Assembly: GCA_017471925.1 (NCBI GenBank)
Contig: JAFURM010000002.1
Span: 1-46,222, forward strand
Direction of reading: 5' to 3'
From: Bacteroides sp.
GTDB taxonomy: Bacteria; Bacteroidota; Bacteroidia; Bacteroidales; Bacteroidaceae
Length of the DNA stretch: 46,222 nucleotides
The translations under genes and the position numbers were made by a program. The notes under the pieces are model-generated. The model saw only the letters and a program-made list of their open reading frames with translations. It did not search any database and was not told the DNA's origin. How positions within the stretch are numbered: position 1 is the first letter of the stretch; every line of letters begins with the position of its first letter. Shown here piece after piece: positions 16,441 through 25,158 of this stretch.

Positions 16441-16854
16441 ATGACACTGTTCTTGAGATTCATAGGGATGATGCTGGCCTTCCAACTGGCCGGGCTGCTG
16501 GCCGACGCCACGCCGGCCGCTGCGCTTGCGCCCACGGACTCCGCTTCCGTCGAGGCACTCTGCGCCCTGCCGGCAGACGATGACTCCAGCTTCTCCATGC
16601 TCCAATGGACCTTGCCCGATGAGGCCGAGCCCACCGTGGTCCACGGCATCACGCTGTTTCGCAGCATGAGCCGCCTGCTGCGCCTCTCTACCGAGGAGCA
16701 TCACCTGGCGCTGAAGGAGCGCATCCTATCCCTGCAAGAACGTTCCGACTCCCTGATGCAGCAGCGGGCACACCTCTACGGCAGTGTCCCCTTCCTGCCC
16801 TGTTATCCCCCATGTGCTTACTATATATTTACGTTGCGACGAATCCTGATTTGA
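16441..16854 (+). CDS. Small exported protein of unknown function
   Basis: A 137-residue frame with a signal-peptide-like start (MTLFLRFIGMMLAFQLAGLLADA). The middle is rich in Ala, Ser and acidic residues; residues about 65-115 (RSMSRLLRLSTEEHHLALKERILSLQERSDSLMQQ) would form an amphipathic or coiled-coil helix. I do not recognise a family. The last 15 residues are encoded by DNA that also contains a near -7 sequence (TATATTTA at 16824) ahead of the next gene, so the 3' end may double as a promoter region. Codon use is like its neighbours. The start may be 16441 or the Met pair at 16468/16471. Confidence 0.5.
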   Translation: MTLFLRFIGMMLAFQLAGLLADATPAAALAPTDSASVEALCALPADDDSSFSMLQWTLPDEAEPTVVHGITLFRSMSRLLRLSTEEHHLALKERILSLQERSDSLMQQRAHLYGSVPFLPCYPPCAYYIFTLRRILI

Positions 16855-16928
16855 TGCACCTCTTGGCAGCACCCGCTGCACCTCCGCATCTTTCAGATTA
16901 TTCGTTCAATTAAATATATAGATACCTT

Positions 16929-17468
16929 ATGACTACCCAAACCATAGACTCCGCATGGCTCACCGCCATGCACCCCGACATCGTGAGACGTTTCAGCATG
17001 AGCAGCTTTCTCCTCTCCCTGATGATGCTGCTGGCAGGTGCCTTCATGTTCCTCTCCCTCTTTGAAGTCCACGACAAATCCTCCTCCATCAGCATGGCCG
17101 TGATGATACTGGGCACAGCCCTGGTGCTGCTGGCCGTGTATCGCATGTTCTGGAAATCCTATGAGACGGTCTACCGCCCCACGGGCAGCGTGACCAAAGA
17201 GTGCAACCTCTACTTCGACCTGAAGCACCTGCCCCGCCTGACCGACATGCTGACCGCCGAAGACCTGGACGTGGACACCACCATGCGCAGCGATGCCAGC
17301 GGCAACGTAAGGCTGAACGTGCTGATATCCCAGGACAACCGCTTCGCTGCCGTGCAACTCTTCCAGTTCGTGCCCTATACGTATGTGGCCGTCACCCCCG
17401 TGAAGTACTACACCGGCAATGAGGCGGCCGCCCTCTCCGCCTTCCTGTTGCGCTGCAAGATGGGCTGA
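16929..17468 (+). CDS. Membrane protein of unknown function, two TM helices
   Basis: A 179-residue protein. Two adjacent membrane helices (SSFLLSLMMLLAGAFMFLSL and ISMAVMILGTALVLLAVYRM) are joined by a short polar hairpin, followed by a soluble domain of about 110 residues with the conserved-looking segments ETVYRPTGSVTKECNLYFDL and FQFVPYTYVAVTPVKYY. The shape (membrane hairpin plus alpha/beta soluble domain) resembles conserved Bacteroides proteins of unknown function. It is 74 bp after the previous gene and about 100 bp before the next on the same strand. No motif suggests an enzyme. Confidence 0.75.
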   Translation: MTTQTIDSAWLTAMHPDIVRRFSMSSFLLSLMMLLAGAFMFLSLFEVHDKSSSISMAVMILGTALVLLAVYRMFWKSYETVYRPTGSVTKECNLYFDLKHLPRLTDMLTAEDLDVDTTMRSDASGNVRLNVLISQDNRFAAVQLFQFVPYTYVAVTPVKYYTGNEAAALSAFLLRCKMG

Positions 17469-17566
17469 GGGATGAAGCCGCACACACCTTTTTGATAACT
17501 TTTCCGTCAAACGCTTGCACGCTTCATGGAAAAAGCGTACCTTTCGCCGACAAAAAGCAACGAACT

Positions 17567-18196
17567 ATGAAAAGATATTGTCTTTTGGCCATTTGCCTCC
17601 TGTTCGTGACCGCCTATGCCGCGGCACAGCAGGTGATGTACGCCAACCTGAAAGAACTGCTGGAAGGGCGGGGCGACACGGTGACGACCCTGCGTGTGGA
17701 GAAACGCACGAAGAAGCAGATTTACATGATGGGCGGAGCCGGCTACCGCATCACGGTAGACGAAAACTCCGGCATGAGCCGTTACCTGAAGACCCGCTGC
17801 TATGCCGTCAGCGTAGACACGGCCCTGTACGTGAACTGTCGCAAGATGCGCTACAAGAGCTATCGCTTCGGCAACTGGTATGCCCCTGCCATAAGGCTGC
17901 AGGGACGCATCTTCTTCAGTGCCCAGCCGTTGGGTCAGCTGGCTACGCGCAACATCCTGCCACCCGACGGCACCAAGCTGGGCGGGGAGATAGGCGATGC
18001 CATCAACGCTTCGGGCATCGTGGACGTACATGTCTACTATGAGCTGGACTTGGAGAGCGGACGCTCCCACTTCGTGGGCAAGGAAAGGATGATGCAGCTG
18101 CTGGAAGACAAGCCCGAGCTGAAAGCCGAGCTGGAGCAGGAGACCAACGAATCGGCCGAAGTCATCGGCCGCTACCTCCTGATGCTGGCGGAATAG
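17567..18196 (+). CDS. Exported protein of unknown function (DUF6563-like)
   Basis: A 209-residue exported protein. The start ATG 17567 gives the signal peptide MKRYCLLAICLLFVTAYAAAQ; the same frame open upstream has no signal. The mature part contains segments I recall from a conserved Bacteroides family, probably DUF6563: LLEGRGDTVTTLRVEKRTKKQ, GGAGYRITVDEN, YLKTRCYAVSVDTALYVNCRKMRYKSYRFGNWY (given here in parts of one run) and KLGGEIGDAI. It lies in the periplasm or outer surface by prediction. No catalytic motif is visible and the neighbours do not indicate a role. TACCTTTC at 17538 is a near match to a -7 box. Confidence 0.7.
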   Translation: MKRYCLLAICLLFVTAYAAAQQVMYANLKELLEGRGDTVTTLRVEKRTKKQIYMMGGAGYRITVDENSGMSRYLKTRCYAVSVDTALYVNCRKMRYKSYRFGNWYAPAIRLQGRIFFSAQPLGQLATRNILPPDGTKLGGEIGDAINASGIVDVHVYYELDLESGRSHFVGKERMMQLLEDKPELKAELEQETNESAEVIGRYLLMLAE

Positions 18197-18339
18197 TGCC
18201 CCGGCGCACACCCCCGCCGCGAGTGCAGGGGAATTGTTTACGACAGAATTGTCTATTCTTCGCCATCATTATCCGAAGGGGCGTTATTCATGCAAATAAC
18301 GTTTCCGTTACTTAATATTTATTAATAGATGAACAGTAG

Positions 18340-18375
18340 GGGAGAAAACTTAATCATAGGGTTAAGTTTTCTCCC
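18340..18375. promoter_or_regulatory. Palindromic operator, probably for the adjacent TetR regulator
   Basis: Perfect inverted repeat: GGGAGAAAACTTAA (18340-18353), an 8-nt centre, then TTAAGTTTTCTCCC (18362-18375). It abuts the -7 box at 18376, so a bound protein would block RNA polymerase. There is no T tract after it. TetR proteins usually bind such palindromes in front of their own operons. Confidence 0.75.
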
Positions 18376-18383
18376 TATATTTG
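18376..18383 (+). promoter_or_regulatory. -7 box of the TetR-RND efflux operon
   Basis: TATATTTG matches TAnnTTTG perfectly and directly follows the operator palindrome. The ATG of the regulator is 49 nt downstream. Confidence 0.7.
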
Positions 18384-18431
18384 TGCCGCTTTATTCCGAT
18401 ATGGAACAGAATTGAATGTAAAAAGGATATA

Positions 18432-19073
18432 ATGGGGGAAAACAGTAAGCACACCACATCGCGCGCCGAGTTGAAGCAGCGCATCATACGGGTCTCCTTG
18501 CACTACTTTCAGGACAGGGGCATCAAGGCCATCACTATGGATGAAATTGCCACATCATTGGGCATCTCCAAGCGCACCCTTTACGAAGTCTTTGCGGACA
18601 AGGAGGCACTCCTCATGGCCTGCCTGCAGCACAGCCAGGAAGAGGGGGAACAATATATATATAAGGTGTACAAGGAAGCCCGGAACGTACTGGAGGTTAT
18701 CCTCAGCGTCTTCCAGTTCAGCATCAGACGCGTGCACGAGACCAACAAGAAGTTCTTCGAGGAAATCAAGAAATACCCCTCAGCCCACGAAATGCTGCGT
18801 CGCAGGAGCAACAGCGACAACGAAAAGACCATCGCCTTCTTCCGTCAGGGCGTGGAGCAGGGCGTTTTCCGTAGCGACGTGAACTTCGCCATCGTCACCG
18901 TCCTGGTCAAAGAGCAGATGAACCTTCTCGTGAATAGCGACCTGTGCAAGGAATACTCCTTTCTGGAGGTCTACGAGTCCATCATGTTCACCTTCTTGCG
19001 CGGCATATCCACCGCGAAGGGTGCGCAGGAGCTGGAGGCCTTCATCCGTGAATACAGAAGCAACAATGAATGA
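18432..19073 (+). CDS. TetR/AcrR-family transcriptional regulator
   Basis: A 213-residue one-component regulator. The N-terminal DNA-binding domain includes RIIRVSLHYFQDRGIKAITMDEIATSLGISKRTLYEVFADKEALL with the helix-turn-helix at about 36-55 (quoted motif is split by the domain's three helices: first RIIRVSLHYFQDRG, then TMDEIATSLG and ISKRTLYEVFADK). The helical C-terminal half is the variable ligand-binding and dimerisation part. The start ATG 18432 is preferred because the upstream extension begins inside the promoter. Its stop overlaps the next gene's ATG (19070-19073). By context it represses its own operon, encoding an RND pump, through the palindrome at 18340-18375 and is released by a pump substrate; the ligand is unknown. 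Confidence 0.93.
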   Translation: MGENSKHTTSRAELKQRIIRVSLHYFQDRGIKAITMDEIATSLGISKRTLYEVFADKEALLMACLQHSQEEGEQYIYKVYKEARNVLEVILSVFQFSIRRVHETNKKFFEEIKKYPSAHEMLRRRSNSDNEKTIAFFRQGVEQGVFRSDVNFAIVTVLVKEQMNLLVNSDLCKEYSFLEVYESIMFTFLRGISTAKGAQELEAFIREYRSNNE

Positions 19074-20461
19074 AAACAACAATAACATCGTATACAAAAA
19101 CTAAAATGAGCATGCAAAGTTTATTAGGTAAGAAGTCCTGGTGCATCGTCATGTCCCTGCTGTTGATGAACGGCACGGCGTGGGCACAGGAGGTGAAAGA
19201 GACCCTGACCTTGACCTTGGACAAGGCATTGGAGATTGCCCTGAGCGACAATCCCACGATTAAGGTAGCCGAAGAGGAGATTGCGCTGAAGAAGAATGCG
19301 CACAAGGAGACCTGGCAGAACCTGTTGCCCGAAGTCACCCTGAGCGGTACCTGGCAGAACACTATCCAGGCTGCTGTGATGAAACTGAACGACATGGAAT
19401 TCAAAATGGGTAAGGATGGAACGAATACCGTGGCCGGCGTGGCTACCCTTAGTCTCCCCATCTTTGCCCCCTCGGTCTACAAGGCCATGACCATGACCAA
19501 GACCGACATAGAACTGGCGGCCGAGAAGGCACGCGCCAGCGAGCAGGACCTGGTGAACCAGGTGACCAAGGCCTACTATCAGCTGATGCTGGCACAAGAC
19601 TCCCACGAGGTGCTGAAGCAGAGCTATGCCGTGGCCGAGGAGAACTTCAACGTGGTGAACGCCAAGTATCAGCAAGGCTCCGTCAGCGAGTTCGACAAAA
19701 TCAGCGCACAGGTGCAGATGAACAGCGTGAAGCCCAACGTCATCTCCGCCGCCAATGCCGTGACCCTCTCGGCCCTGCAACTGAAGGTGCTCATGGGCAT
19801 CACTGCCGACGTGGAGCTCCGCATCGATGACAGCCTGGCCAACTACGAAGGACGCGTCTTCACCAACGAAGTGGAAGAGTTCAACGAAGGACTGGCCAAC
19901 AACTCCACCATGAAGCAGTTGCTGCTGAACGAGCGAATGCTGAAGCAGAACCGCAAGTCGCTCTACAGCAACTTCATGCCTACACTCGGTGCCGCCCTCT
20001 CCTACCAATATCAATCGCTCTACAACAACGACTGGAACGTCTTCCATTATGACTGGGCAGGCAGCTCCTCCCTGATATTCAGCCTGAGCGTCCCCATTTA
20101 TCGCGCCAGCAACTTCACCAAGCTGAAGGCCAACCGCATACAGCAGAACCAGTTGCAGCTGAACATCGTAGACACCGAGCGCAAGCTCAACATGCAGGCC
20201 GAGAGCTATCGCAAGAACATGAAAGCCAGCTCAGAGCAGGTGTCCAGCAATAAGGAGAACGTGAACCAGGCCAAGAAGGCCGTGGAGATTGCCGGCAAAC
20301 GCTACGAGGTGGGCAAGGGAACGGTGCTCGAACTGAATAACTCCCAGGTGCAGCTCACGCAGGCCGAGCTGACCTACACGCAGTCCATCTATGACTACCT
20401 CGTCTCCAAGGCCGACCTCGACCTCGTCCTGGGACGTGACTATGTGGGAAGTGCCAAGTGA
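19070..20461 (+). CDS. TolC-family outer-membrane efflux protein
   Basis: A 463-residue outer-membrane channel of the RND tripartite pump. An N-terminal signal peptide (KKSWCIVMSLLLMNGTAWAQ) precedes two repeats of the OEP type with long helices (ETLTLTLDKALEIALSDNP; later NKENVNQAKKAVEIAGKRYEVGKG) and the beta-strand insert. ATG 19070 overlaps the regulator's stop as ATGA; ATG 19106 (MSMQSLLGKK) would give a more usual signal-peptide n-region, so either may be used. No lipobox is present, unlike the outer-membrane factor of the second efflux operon. It comes before the adaptor and pump genes, an order common in Bacteroidetes. Confidence 0.94.
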   Translation: MKTTITSYTKTKMSMQSLLGKKSWCIVMSLLLMNGTAWAQEVKETLTLTLDKALEIALSDNPTIKVAEEEIALKKNAHKETWQNLLPEVTLSGTWQNTIQAAVMKLNDMEFKMGKDGTNTVAGVATLSLPIFAPSVYKAMTMTKTDIELAAEKARASEQDLVNQVTKAYYQLMLAQDSHEVLKQSYAVAEENFNVVNAKYQQGSVSEFDKISAQVQMNSVKPNVISAANAVTLSALQLKVLMGITADVELRIDDSLANYEGRVFTNEVEEFNEGLANNSTMKQLLLNERMLKQNRKSLYSNFMPTLGAALSYQYQSLYNNDWNVFHYDWAGSSSLIFSLSVPIYRASNFTKLKANRIQQNQLQLNIVDTERKLNMQAESYRKNMKASSEQVSSNKENVNQAKKAVEIAGKRYEVGKGTVLELNNSQVQLTQAELTYTQSIYDYLVSKADLDLVLGRDYVGSAK

Positions 20462-20511
20462 ACCTTGGGCAGAGAAGGTATTATCGAATGAATTAAAATA
20501 GCAGACAAGAT

Positions 20512-21531
20512 ATGAAAAAAAGTTTTCAATTGATTGCCCTGATGGCCGTGGCCATGCTGGGCGCTTGCAGCGGCGAGAAGGAACAGACGACCGCTGCCGC
20601 AGTGACAGAAGAGAAGCCTAAGGTGAAACTGGCACAGGTGACGGCCCGTCCGGTGGCACAGATTCAGGAATATACGGCTACGGTGGAAGCCGAAGTGAAG
20701 AACAACATCGCACCCTCCTCTCCGGTGCGCATCGACAAAATATTGGTTGAAGTGGGCGACCGCGTGGTGAAGGGACAGAAACTGGTGAGCATGGATGCCG
20801 CCAACCTGAAGCAAATCAAGTTCCAGTTGGACAACCGCGAGATAGAGTTCAAGCGTGTGGACGAACTCTACAAGGTGGGTGGCGCCTCCAAGTCAGAATG
20901 GGATGCCGCCAAGATGTCGCTCGACGTGATGCAGACTTCCTATAACAACCTGTTGGAGAATACAGCCCTCGTCAGCCCCATCAACGGCATCGTGACGGCA
21001 CGCAACTATGACAACGGCGACATGTACAGCGGCGGCATGCCCGTCCTGGTAGTGGAGCAGATTACTCCCGTGAAGCTGATGGTCAACGTCTCCGAAGGCA
21101 ACTTCACCAAGGTGAAGAAGGGTGACCCCGTCTCCGTGAAGGTGGACGTCTATGGCGACGAAGCGTTCGAAGGCCGCGTCAGCCTGGTATACCCCACCAT
21201 CAATGCAGCCACCCGCACCTTCCCCGTAGAGATTCAGCTGAACAACCGCGACCAGAAGGTACGTCCGGGCATGTTCGCCCGCGTCACCATGAACTATGGT
21301 ACGCAGGACCACGTCGTAGTGCCCGACCTCGCCATCGTGAAGCGTGCCGGCTCGGGCGACCGTTTCGTCTATGTCTACAAAGACGGCAAGGTGTCCTATA
21401 ATAAGGTAGAGCTGGGCCGCCGCATGGGTACGGAGTACGAGCTCCTTTCAGGTGTGGACAACGGTGCACAGGTAGTCATTGCCGGGCAGAACCGCTTGGC
21501 CGATGCAGTAGAAGTAGAAGTGGAGAAGTAA
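20512..21531 (+). CDS. RND efflux periplasmic adaptor (membrane fusion protein), lipoprotein
   Basis: A 339-residue adaptor linking the inner-membrane pump to TolC. The signal ends in lipobox LGAC (Cys near 19), so it is lipid-anchored. It shows the usual halves of the lipoyl domain (PSSPVRIDKILVEVGDRVVKGQKL and NTALVSPINGIVTARNYDNGD) flanking a short helical hairpin, then the beta-barrel (VKLMVNVSEGNFTKVKKGDPV) and membrane-proximal parts (VVPDLAIVKRAGSGDRFVYV). The helical hairpin is short compared with AcrA. It is 50 bp after tolC and 23 bp before the pump gene. Confidence 0.94.
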   Translation: MKKSFQLIALMAVAMLGACSGEKEQTTAAAVTEEKPKVKLAQVTARPVAQIQEYTATVEAEVKNNIAPSSPVRIDKILVEVGDRVVKGQKLVSMDAANLKQIKFQLDNREIEFKRVDELYKVGGASKSEWDAAKMSLDVMQTSYNNLLENTALVSPINGIVTARNYDNGDMYSGGMPVLVVEQITPVKLMVNVSEGNFTKVKKGDPVSVKVDVYGDEAFEGRVSLVYPTINAATRTFPVEIQLNNRDQKVRPGMFARVTMNYGTQDHVVVPDLAIVKRAGSGDRFVYVYKDGKVSYNKVELGRRMGTEYELLSGVDNGAQVVIAGQNRLADAVEVEVEK

Positions 21532-21554
21532 TTTATCATTTATCAGTTTAAGAT

Positions 21555-24500
21555 ATGAGCTTATACGAAGGTGCGGTCAAACGACCGATTATGACCACGC
21601 TCTGCTTTGTGGCAGTGGCGATATTTGGTCTCTTCTCTTTGTCCAGGCTGCCGATTGACCTGCTGCCTGATATCGAGACCAATACTATCATGGTAATGAC
21701 AGCCTATCCGGGTGCCAGTGCATCGGATATCGAGAATAATGTGACCCGTCCGTTGGAGAATACGCTGAACTCGGTGGAAAACCTGAAGCACATCACTTCG
21801 AAGTCTTCCGAGAACATGTCTCTGGTGACCCTTGAGTTCGAGTATGGCAACGACATCGACGTGCTGACCAATGACGTGCGCGACAAGTTGGACATGGTGA
21901 GTTCATCGCTTCCCGATGAAGTGAACACGCCCATCATCTTCAAGTTCAGCACCGACATGATTCCCATCCTGATGCTCTCGGTACAGGCCGAAGAGAGCCA
22001 GCCCGCGCTCTACAAGATTCTGGACGACGCGGTGGTGAATCCCCTGGCACGTGTGCCCGGTGTGGGTACCGTCTCCATCTCCGGTGCGCCCCAGCGTGAG
22101 GTGAATGTCTATTGCGACCCCAACAAGCTGGATGCCTACAACCTGACCATCGAGTCTATCAGTGCCCTGATCAGTGCCGAGAACCGCAATGTGCCGGGTG
22201 GTACATTCGACGTGGGCAACAATACCTACTCGCTCCGTGTAGAGGGCGAATTTGACGACCCCATGGAAATGGAGAATCTGGTGGTAGGTACGCACAATGG
22301 TGCCACTGTCTACCTGCGTGATGTGGCTACGGTCTCCGACTCCGTGCAGGAGCGTGCGCAGAAGAGCTTCAACAACGGCGTACAGGGTGCCATGATCATC
22401 GTACAGAAGCAGACCGGTGGTAACTCGGTGGAAATCTCCAACCGTGTACTCGAGATGCTTCCCCAGTTGCAGAAGAGCCTGCCGAGCGACGTGAAGCTGG
22501 GCATCATCGTCAATACGTCCGACAACATCCTGAACACCATCGCTTCACTGGAAGAGACCATTGCCTATGCCATGCTGTTCGTAGTGCTGGTGGTGTTCGT
22601 CTTCTTGGGCCGCTGGCGTGCCACGGTAATCATCTGTATCACCATTCCGCTCTCGTTGGTCGGTTCGTTTATCTACCTGGGCATCATCGACGGTGGTTCG
22701 TTGAACATCATCTCGCTTTCCTGTCTCTCCATCGCTATCGGTAGCGTGGTGGACGATGCTATTGTGGTACTGGAGAACGTCACGACGCACATTGAACGCG
22801 GATCTGAACCCAAACAGGCGGCTGTCCATGCGACCAACGAGGTGGCCATTTCCGTTATTGCCTCCACGCTGACCATGATTGCCGTGTTCTTCCCCTTGAC
22901 GATGGTTACGGGTATGTCCGGTGTCCTCTTCAGACAGTTGGGCTGGATGATGTGCGTCATCATGACCATCTCTACGGTTTCGGCCCTGTCGTTCACTCCG
23001 ATGATGTGTGCCTACATGCTGAAGCTGCAGAAGAAGCCCTCGAAAATATTCCTGATGCTCTACAAGCCCATAGAGCGTGCGCTCGACCGTCTGGACGATT
23101 GGTACAAGGCGCGCCTGAACTGGGCCGTACACCACCGCAAGACCACCTTCCTGGCTTGTGTGGCATTCTTCGTCGTGAGCTGTTTCTGTGCCGGTTCCAT
23201 CGGTACCGAGTTCTTCCCCACGCAGGATAATGCCCGTATCGGCGTAACGTTGCAACTCCCCATCGGTGCCCGCGTGGAGCGTGCACAGGAGTTGGCCGCC
23301 GAGCTGACCGACAAGTGGATGACGCGCTATCAAGGCGTGATGAAGGTGTGCAACTATACCGTGGGTCAGGCCGACGAAGACAACACCTTCGCCAACCTGA
23401 GCGATAACGGCAGCCACATCATCAAGTTCAACATCAGTTTGGTCAGTGTGGTGGACCGTGACATCTCCTTGGAGACTGTATGTAACGAAATGCGTACAGA
23501 CCTGAAAGCCTATCCCGAGCTGGACGAAGCCCAAGTATTGATGGGCGGCGGTGGCGGTAGCATGGGCGGCCAGTCCACTGCGGACTTTGAAATCTACGGC
23601 TATGACTTTGAGACCACCGACCGTCTGGCTGCCGAGTTGCAGGAAAAGCTGCTCACGGTGAAGGGTGTAGGCGAGGCCAACATCAGCCGTCAGGACTATC
23701 AGCCGGAGTATCAGGTGGACTTCGACCGCGAGAAACTGGCGTTGCATGGTCTGAACCTTTCCACGGCGGCCCAGTATCTGCGCAACCGCGTCAACGGCTC
23801 CTTGGCCACTTACTACCGTGAAGACGGTGATGAGTATGACGTGAAAGTACGCTATGCCCCTGAGTTCCGCACCAGCATCGAAGACCTGGAGAACATCAAG
23901 ATATACACCCCTGCCGGCCAGGGCATCCGCGTCAAGGACCTGGGCCAGGTGGTGGAACGTTCCAATCCGCCTACCATCGAGCGCAAGGACCGTGAACGCG
24001 TAGTGACCGTGTCGGCCGTGGTGAGTGATGTGCCCCTGGGCGAAGTGGTAGCTGCCGGTCAGGCCATTATCGACCAGATGGATCTCCCCGCAGGCATTAC
24101 CATCCAGATTGCCGGTTCTTATGAGGACCAGCAAGATTCGTTTGCCGACCTCGGTACGTTGGGTGTCCTGATTGTCGTCCTGGTGTTCATCGTGATGGCT
24201 GCCCAGTTTGAGTCGCTAAGCTATCCGTTCATCATCATGTTCTCCATTCCGTTTGCCTTCAGCGGTATCTTGATGGCGCTGGCCATGACAGGAACCACAT
24301 TGAACGTCATGAGTATGTTGGGTGGTATCATGTTGATTGGTATCGTAGTGAAGAACGGTATCGTGCTCATTGACTACACCATGCTCTGCCGTGAGCGCGG
24401 CATGTCGGCCCTTCATGCGGCCGTAGTTGCCGGCCGCAGCCGTCTCCGTCCGGTGTTGATGACCACGCTGACTACCATCCTCGGTATGGTGCCGATGGCC

Positions 24501-24725
24501 ATCAGTCAGGGTGAAGGTGCAGAGATGTGGCGTCCGCTTGGCGTATCGGTTATCGGCGGTCTGACGGTCTCCACCATCCTTACACTGATTCTGGTTCCCG
24601 TGCTCTACTGCTCGTTTGCAGGAACAGGCATCCAGCGCACCCGCCGCAAACTGAAGAAGCAGCGCATGCTGAACGAGTACTACCAGAGCCATAAGGACAA
24701 GATGACCAAAGCAAAGAAACAGTAA
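21555..24725 (+). CDS. RND efflux pump, inner-membrane proton antiporter (AcrB/HAE1 type)
   Basis: A 1056-residue RND transporter with 12 membrane helices and two large periplasmic loops. The proton-relay residues are present: Asp-Asp in TM4 (GSVVDDAIVVLENV) and Lys in TM10 (GIVVKNGIVLIDY). The N-terminal helix starts with KRPIMTTLCFVAVAIFG as in the family. A glycine-rich loop (VLMGGGGGSMGGQSTADFE) marks the second periplasmic domain. It exports drugs, bile acids, dyes or similar compounds using the proton gradient; the actual substrate is unknown. Length and motifs are normal, with no damage seen. A PII-like gene follows 15 bp downstream. Confidence 0.96.
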   Translation: MSLYEGAVKRPIMTTLCFVAVAIFGLFSLSRLPIDLLPDIETNTIMVMTAYPGASASDIENNVTRPLENTLNSVENLKHITSKSSENMSLVTLEFEYGNDIDVLTNDVRDKLDMVSSSLPDEVNTPIIFKFSTDMIPILMLSVQAEESQPALYKILDDAVVNPLARVPGVGTVSISGAPQREVNVYCDPNKLDAYNLTIESISALISAENRNVPGGTFDVGNNTYSLRVEGEFDDPMEMENLVVGTHNGATVYLRDVATVSDSVQERAQKSFNNGVQGAMIIVQKQTGGNSVEISNRVLEMLPQLQKSLPSDVKLGIIVNTSDNILNTIASLEETIAYAMLFVVLVVFVFLGRWRATVIICITIPLSLVGSFIYLGIIDGGSLNIISLSCLSIAIGSVVDDAIVVLENVTTHIERGSEPKQAAVHATNEVAISVIASTLTMIAVFFPLTMVTGMSGVLFRQLGWMMCVIMTISTVSALSFTPMMCAYMLKLQKKPSKIFLMLYKPIERALDRLDDWYKARLNWAVHHRKTTFLACVAFFVVSCFCAGSIGTEFFPTQDNARIGVTLQLPIGARVERAQELAAELTDKWMTRYQGVMKVCNYTVGQADEDNTFANLSDNGSHIIKFNISLVSVVDRDISLETVCNEMRTDLKAYPELDEAQVLMGGGGGSMGGQSTADFEIYGYDFETTDRLAAELQEKLLTVKGVGEANISRQDYQPEYQVDFDREKLALHGLNLSTAAQYLRNRVNGSLATYYREDGDEYDVKVRYAPEFRTSIEDLENIKIYTPAGQGIRVKDLGQVVERSNPPTIERKDRERVVTVSAVVSDVPLGEVVAAGQAIIDQMDLPAGITIQIAGSYEDQQDSFADLGTLGVLIVVLVFIVMAAQFESLSYPFIIMFSIPFAFSGILMALAMTGTTLNVMSMLGGIMLIGIVVKNGIVLIDYTMLCRERGMSALHAAVVAGRSRLRPVLMTTLTTILGMVPMAISQGEGAEMWRPLGVSVIGGLTVSTILTLILVPVLYCSFAGTGIQRTRRKLKKQRMLNEYYQSHKDKMTKAKKQ

Positions 24726-24740
24726 TTCATCATTCTTAAT

Positions 24741-25043
24741 ATGCAGATTATGAAATCAGTATTTATCACCTTCGACCAAGCATTCTATGAACGCATCATA
24801 GCCTTGCTCGACCGCCTGAACTGCCGTGGCTACAGCTACTTCCAACAGGTTCAGGGCCGTGGCACCAAGACGGGCGAGCCCCATTACGGCAGCCACGCCT
24901 GGCCCAGCATGTGCTCGGCCATCATGACCGTCGTGGAGGAGAACAGGGTAGAGCCCCTGCTCACTGCGCTCCATGCCATGGATAAGGAGACGGAGATGCT
25001 CGGCTTGCGTGCTTTCGTCTGGAATATCGAGCAAACCATCTGA
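24741..25043 (+). CDS. PII-like small protein at the end of the RND operon
   Basis: A 100-residue soluble protein with the alternating beta-alpha-beta pattern of PII/CutA-like (ferredoxin-fold) proteins: MKSVFITFDQAFYERIIALLDRL, GYSYFQQVQGRG, then GSHAWPSMCSAIMTVVEENRVEPLLTAL and LGLRAFVWNIEQ at the end (each a separate strand-helix segment). It lacks the classic PII signature with the uridylylated tyrosine, so it is not GlnB itself. I recall similar proteins next to RND pumps in other Bacteroidetes. The gene follows the pump by 15 bp and is closed by a terminator, so it is the last gene of the operon and may sense a ligand or regulate the pump. ATG 24741 or 24750 could be the start. Confidence 0.8.
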   Translation: MQIMKSVFITFDQAFYERIIALLDRLNCRGYSYFQQVQGRGTKTGEPHYGSHAWPSMCSAIMTVVEENRVEPLLTALHAMDKETEMLGLRAFVWNIEQTI

Positions 25044-25064
25044 TTCCAATAGATAGCCCATAGC

Positions 25065-25108
25065 AAAAGGAGGCGTGCCTGAAGTTAAATGGTACGTCTC
25101 CTTTTTTT
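25065..25108 (+). terminator. Rho-independent terminator of the RND efflux operon
   Basis: Stem GGAGGCGT (25069-25076) with ACGTCTCC (25094-25101), one G-T pair, preceded by AAAA and followed by seven T (25102-25108). A classic terminator 22 bases after the PII-like gene. Confidence 0.88.
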
Positions 25109-25123
25109 GTGCGTTGTTTTTCT

Positions 25124-25131
25124 TATCTTTG
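25124..25131 (+). promoter_or_regulatory. -7 box of the SGNH-SGNH-MBOAT operon
   Basis: TATCTTTG is a perfect TAnnTTTG directly after the terminator of the previous operon; the first ATG is 27 nt downstream. A TTTG at 25106-25109 overlaps the T tract and is close for a -33 element. Confidence 0.6.
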
Positions 25132-25158
25132 CGCCGTTGAACAAACAGATGCTTCTTG

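Noticed and set aside
22545-24134. 529-codon minus-strand frame opposite the first RND pump
   Set aside because: His/Gly-rich composition typical of antisense reading; the pump has complete motifs on the other strand.
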